Positions 8,542 to 11,519 of a stretch of 11,519 nt of DNA are shown piece by piece. A program made the position numbers and the translations under genes. Origin of the DNA: Candolleomyces eurysporus (taxonomy: Eukaryota; Basidiomycota; Agaricomycetes; Agaricales; Psathyrellaceae); the NCBI GenBank assembly GCA_027579435.1, contig JANBPK010000397.1, positions 1 through 11,519 of the forward strand, written 5' to 3'. How positions within the stretch are numbered: position 1 is the first letter of the stretch; each line of letters starts with the position of its first letter. Below the pieces are notes generated by a model, which had not been told where the DNA came from, made no database searches, and was given only the letters and a program-made list of their open reading frames with translations.

Positions 8542-9834
8542 TTACACTTCGGGACCCGGAATCGGGTATGGTCGAGACTGTCAACAGATTAGACAGGTTG
8601 CTAAGAAAATTAATTGGGCCAACGAACCGCGGTATCTGGAGCGGAAGTAGCGTTAGCAAGCCGGAGTCAAACAACCGAGCTAATGGGCCCCATCACTCAC
8701 CGTTCCACACGTCGTAAATTAAGCCTTCCAATTCACCCTTAGATCAGCGTGGTCTCGCATCTTAATGGACAGAAATATCATACCTGGTGTATCGGGGGTG
8801 TACGCTCCAGGGAACGAGACAAATGATGTCGGAAAGGCTCTACCATCCCCAGTAACCTCGACCTGAACACAAACGGGATAGAACTGTGCTCCTGGGTATT
8901 TATCCGCTAAAGAACATAATTTATTAACAAGTCCGGTAGATTCTTCAGCATAGCAGTAACTTAAAATGAAACGTACCCAAGTGAAGAGCAACCCTGGTTT
9001 GGTCGCCATATGTCAGTTGCTAGCCATGGTAGAGACAAGAAATCACACCATTCATGGCGAATCAAGTATTGTCCCTGAAGGAGGTTAGGAGGAATCCTGA
9101 AACTGGAGGTTCCATTTCTCTTCTCAATCGCTTCTGTGGCAGCCCATTTCCCGTCTACATACTTACCTTCATGGTGCACTTTGAACCACACAGCCCTAAG
9201 GGAACTCAGCCAAGACACTGGACCTGAAAGAGATTAACCAAGGCTTACTCGTTCCCGGGCATCCATTTCCGAATGTCGACATCAGATGGTGCTCTTGCCA
9301 TGTAGGTAATCAGAGGACCTCTATGACTGTCGCTAGCGTAGGTTGTCCATGTCAGTTCCACCTTTTCTCCAGCAGCGACGGTCCCGACGAGAGGCGCGGG
9401 TTCGGTAAAGTAATTAGCAGACGAGTCTCCGTTGCATTGGATGCTGCAGATTTTATCTCGTTAAATTCCAACCGATTCGAAGGTAGGTGAGTTCACCGAC
9501 TCAATCAAGGTCAAATCCTCGATAGGAGCTGTATGACAGCATGGACTCTTTGAGTGATCACGGACGCCACATTGGTTAAAAGGCTCACAGATCGCGGGGA
9601 GTTTCCGTATCAATCGCTCTGGAACGGGCTCCAAATATCTGCATCGAGAGCGTCTCAGAGCTGGGGTGTATAACTGAAATAGCCGGAGACATACGGGTCC
9701 ACATATGGATGGTATCCTGGCCAGGCCACAGAGCCCAGAACCACTTGACTAACAAAACCATGGCCAGAGACAGACGTTATGCACGCGATCGCAACAGAGA
9801 GAAGGCAGAAGGAAATTTTCAGTGTTGGCATCAT
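8542..9834 (-). CDS. AA9 lytic polysaccharide monooxygenase C, secreted
   Basis: Third, promoter-proximal copy. Exons: 9834-9695, 9638-9589, 9528-9501, 9443-9249, 9195-9049, 8993-8977, 8906-8784, 8724-8701, 8635-8628, 8577-8542; 255 aa, stop TAA. The signal peptide is residues 1-24 (MMPTLKISFCLLSVAIACIT, then SVSG) and His25 is the mature N-terminus (HGFVSQVVLGS). His113 (SHRGP), His185 (IRHEW), Gln200 and Tyr202 (QFYPVC) and the Cys76/Cys205 pair are all present. The C-terminus is RPYPIPGPEV with no CBM. Introns are 50-70 nt. Compared with B, the second exon reads YLEPVPERLIRK instead of WWEPPPERLIRK, a change near the start of the mature domain. Two ATGs lie in tandem at 9834 and 9831; either gives a normal signal peptide. 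Confidence 0.93.
8628..8635 (-). other. 8-nt microexon in AA9-C
   Basis: Reads ATACCGCG between a 65-nt and a 50-nt intron (acceptor CCAG upstream, donor GTTCGT downstream), coding part of Asp plus Thr-Ala. Position, length and donor match the microexons of A and B. Confidence 0.82.
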
Positions 9835-10638
9835 GAAGACAGTACGTCGACCAGACACAGGACAGCAGGTTGACAGTACGCGGGGCCCACAAATAATTTA
9901 TCTACTTAGCCTCCAGTTTATCCGAAGAGAGTTCTTGCCGGGTTTTCACCAGCATTGAAACGCGAAAGTGTCAGAAAGCTTGACAGTCAGAAGCATCGAT
10001 CGATCAGAAAGAGGATGATCATTGTCATCGTCTTACGGTCGTCGTGAGACTTTGACGAGAATGTCATTCTCCCTGCGAGCAAGGCGAGTGTGGCAGAAAG
10101 GCGAAGAGAAGGTGGAAGCCAAGAGGAAAGGGAGCCGTCGTGAGAACGATCTGTTCTCAGCGCTCACAAAGCTTTCACCTGGTCTAGTATTATCATGAAT
10201 GTATGCATTAGCCATTCGTAAGCTACGTGAATCTCATCGCTACAGACTTGGATGGAGGGAATTACAGTAACAAGGGAGTGGATGTTTTGGAGCCGAATGA
10301 GGGACTGTATGTGTATGATATGATATATACCACGACGCTATGTATTCAAGAAATTTAGTCGAAGGGTATCAGAGTAAACAAGGGGGTAAAGAGAGAGGGA
10401 GAAAGATGTCTTGGTAAAAAGCAAGATGCACGGTAAACAGTAGTGGTAATCAAGAAAAAGATTGATAAATGACGCAGTTTTTCCAAAATAAATACCATGG
10501 AAGGAGGAAGGGAAGAAGAGAAGCGGAGTCCAGCACCATTACCCAGGAAGCAGAGGGTTTTACGAGAAAGGACTGGAAAAAGAGTTCAAAGGAAAAAATG
10601 AACGGTCAAAGAAATGCAGGAAGGTTCAATAGTCAAGA
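9835..10638 (-). other. AA9-C promoter and 3' flank of the coiled-coil gene
   Basis: About 800 bp without a supported gene. Near 9835 is the AA9-C promoter, with the shared TTTATCCGA (9917-9925) and GCCGGGTTTTCACCAG (9937-9952). From about 9960 to 10260 the DNA resembles, in patches, the region upstream of AA9-B, marking the likely outer end of the duplicated unit. Beyond 10260 it is A/G-rich on the plus strand, with no element that I recognise; the part near 10638 is expected to be 3' UTR of the next gene. A minus-strand open frame at 10215-10033 has no recognisable product. Confidence 0.55.
9937..9952 (-). promoter_or_regulatory. 16-bp promoter block upstream of AA9-C
   Basis: Third identical copy of the block, 103 bp from the C start codon. 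The neighbouring gene-strand element TCGGATAAA (9925-9917) is also shared by all three copies. Confidence 0.5.
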
Positions 10639-11462
10639 CTATCTTCCACCCTTCGCAGCTCTCAACTGCGCTCTCAGCTGCCCATTCTCGGTCTGCATCG
10701 TGTTCAACTCGTCCAACAACGCAATCCTCTGACCCTGCTCGGCACTCCTCATGGCCTCAATCTCATCTTGAGCATCCTCCAATTCCTTCTTGGTCTTGTC
10801 CAATTGCGATTTGCAATCATCCAGCTGCTTTCGGATGGCCTCGGGAGCGCTGGCAGCCTCTGCGGCTAGCGTCAGAGCCCGAGCAGAGAGAGCGTCGTTG
10901 GCTTCACCGAGCTGGCGGCAAGTTTCCGCTTGTTCAGCGGCAAAGGCTTCGAGTTGATGCTTTTCAGCGGTCGCGCGTTCGACGGTGTCGTGCAAAGCCC
11001 GTAGCTCGTCTTGCCTAAAAACATTGATTCATCGTCAGCAAAAAGACCAAGAAACCAAGAGGAAGAAAACGTCAAGACATACAAAGCAGTATTCTTAATA
11101 CCCATGTTCGAGTTTTTCTCTTCCAACAACTTGACTTGCTTCTGGTAAGTTTCAAGAGCAAGATTACCATCCTGCGCGAGCTTCTGTGCCCGTTCAGCAT
11201 TCTTCTTCAACAAGTCATGCGCTTGAGCAAAGCGAATCAACCTCTCGATCAAGGCACGGTCGTCCTGAAGAAGAGCATGCACCCTGGTAATGAAGCCCTC
11301 CAAGGTAAACTGGATGTTTGCCGCAAGAGGAGAACCAGGGGCACCGGGCCTCCGCGAATCGTACAGAGCCTTGAGTGATCGCACATCAAGGTCGGAGAGG
11401 GACGTCGATGGCTGAGCAGGCGGGGCTCCGTTGGCGCCGGGGGGTATTGGGAGGGACGGCAT
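10639..11462 (-). CDS. Coiled-coil protein of unknown function, two exons
   Basis: Exons are 11462-11083 and 11014-10639, joined across a 68-nt intron (donor GTATGT, acceptor TTTTAG); 251 aa, stop TAG. The N-terminus (1-25) is Pro/Ala/Ser-rich. Residues about 25-70 contain LDVRSLKALYDSR and FTLEGFITRVHALLQDDRAL. From about 70 to the end the protein is almost continuous charged helix with heptad-like Leu spacing (for example IRKQLDDCKSQLDKTKKELE), typical of a long coiled coil, and ends AAKGGR. There is no signal peptide or membrane segment. The conserved-looking segment RFAQAHDLLKKNAERAQKLA suggests a fungal family with a defined N-terminal domain, but I cannot name it with confidence. Such proteins are usually scaffolds or tethers, which is inference only. 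The gene is complete, with 57 bp of upstream sequence before the window ends. Confidence 0.78.
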
Positions 11463-11519
11463 TGCCTGGGGGCGAGCTGCGATATGAACGAGAACTGCTC
11501 GAGGTGAACTTGGCGGCCC

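Noticed and set aside
9960..10638. Possible fourth, degraded AA9 copy to the right of C
   Set aside because: No match to any AA9 exon motif (HGF, HKGP, IRHEW, YPVC) was found; resemblance is only to the non-coding region upstream of B.
1..11519. CRISPR array, tRNA or rRNA gene, transposon
   Set aside because: No regular repeat-spacer pattern, cloverleaf-like gene, transposase motif or terminal inverted repeats were seen by eye; a eukaryotic genome is evident from the introns.

Overview
The window looks like nuclear DNA of a filamentous fungus, most likely a wood- or litter-degrading basidiomycete (Agaricomycetes). Genes are dense, and nearly every one is cut by many introns of 43-101 nt with GT..AG ends. 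Three genes encode secreted AA9 lytic polysaccharide monooxygenases (LPMOs), and one encodes a vacuolar Atg22-type transporter. No bacterial-style operon, RNA gene, transposon or CRISPR array was seen. Exon models were built by hand from splice signals, frame closure and remembered family patterns. No alignment or transcript data were available.

Layout. (1) 1-473, minus: open frame running off the left edge, unrecognised, possibly the 5' part of a gene. (2) 514-1965, plus: four-exon gene for an acidic, low-complexity protein of unknown function. (3) 2125-4653, minus: complete 14-exon Atg22-like gene (564 aa), convergent with (2). (4) 4654-5142: Atg22 promoter and 3' flank of the first LPMO gene. 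(5) 5143-9834, minus: three head-to-tail AA9 genes, A (5143-6427), B (6719-8009) and C (8542-9834). (6) 9835-10638: promoter of AA9-C and 3' flank of the next gene. (7) 10639-11462, minus: two-exon coiled-coil protein of unknown function.

The core of the window is the AA9 array. Each copy has ten exons; the last nine have identical lengths in all three genes (50, 28, 195, 147, 17, 123, 24, 8 and 36 nt) with identical phases. Each keeps a signal peptide followed directly by the N-terminal copper-ligand His, the second copper His, the axial Tyr with its Gln partner, and two cysteines expected to pair. The array therefore looks like three intact, secreted, copper-dependent cellulose-active (or related) enzymes made by tandem duplication. 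A 16-bp block upstream of all three start codons and a 19-bp block downstream of B and C are identical, so flanking DNA was copied with the genes and the copies may be co-regulated.

The Atg22-like protein (vacuolar amino-acid efflux after autophagy) and the coiled-coil protein have no evident link to the LPMOs. I found no convincing novel multi-gene system. The most interesting signals are the conserved 8-nt microexon of the LPMO genes, donor-like sites overlapping their stop codons, and the shared promoter block.
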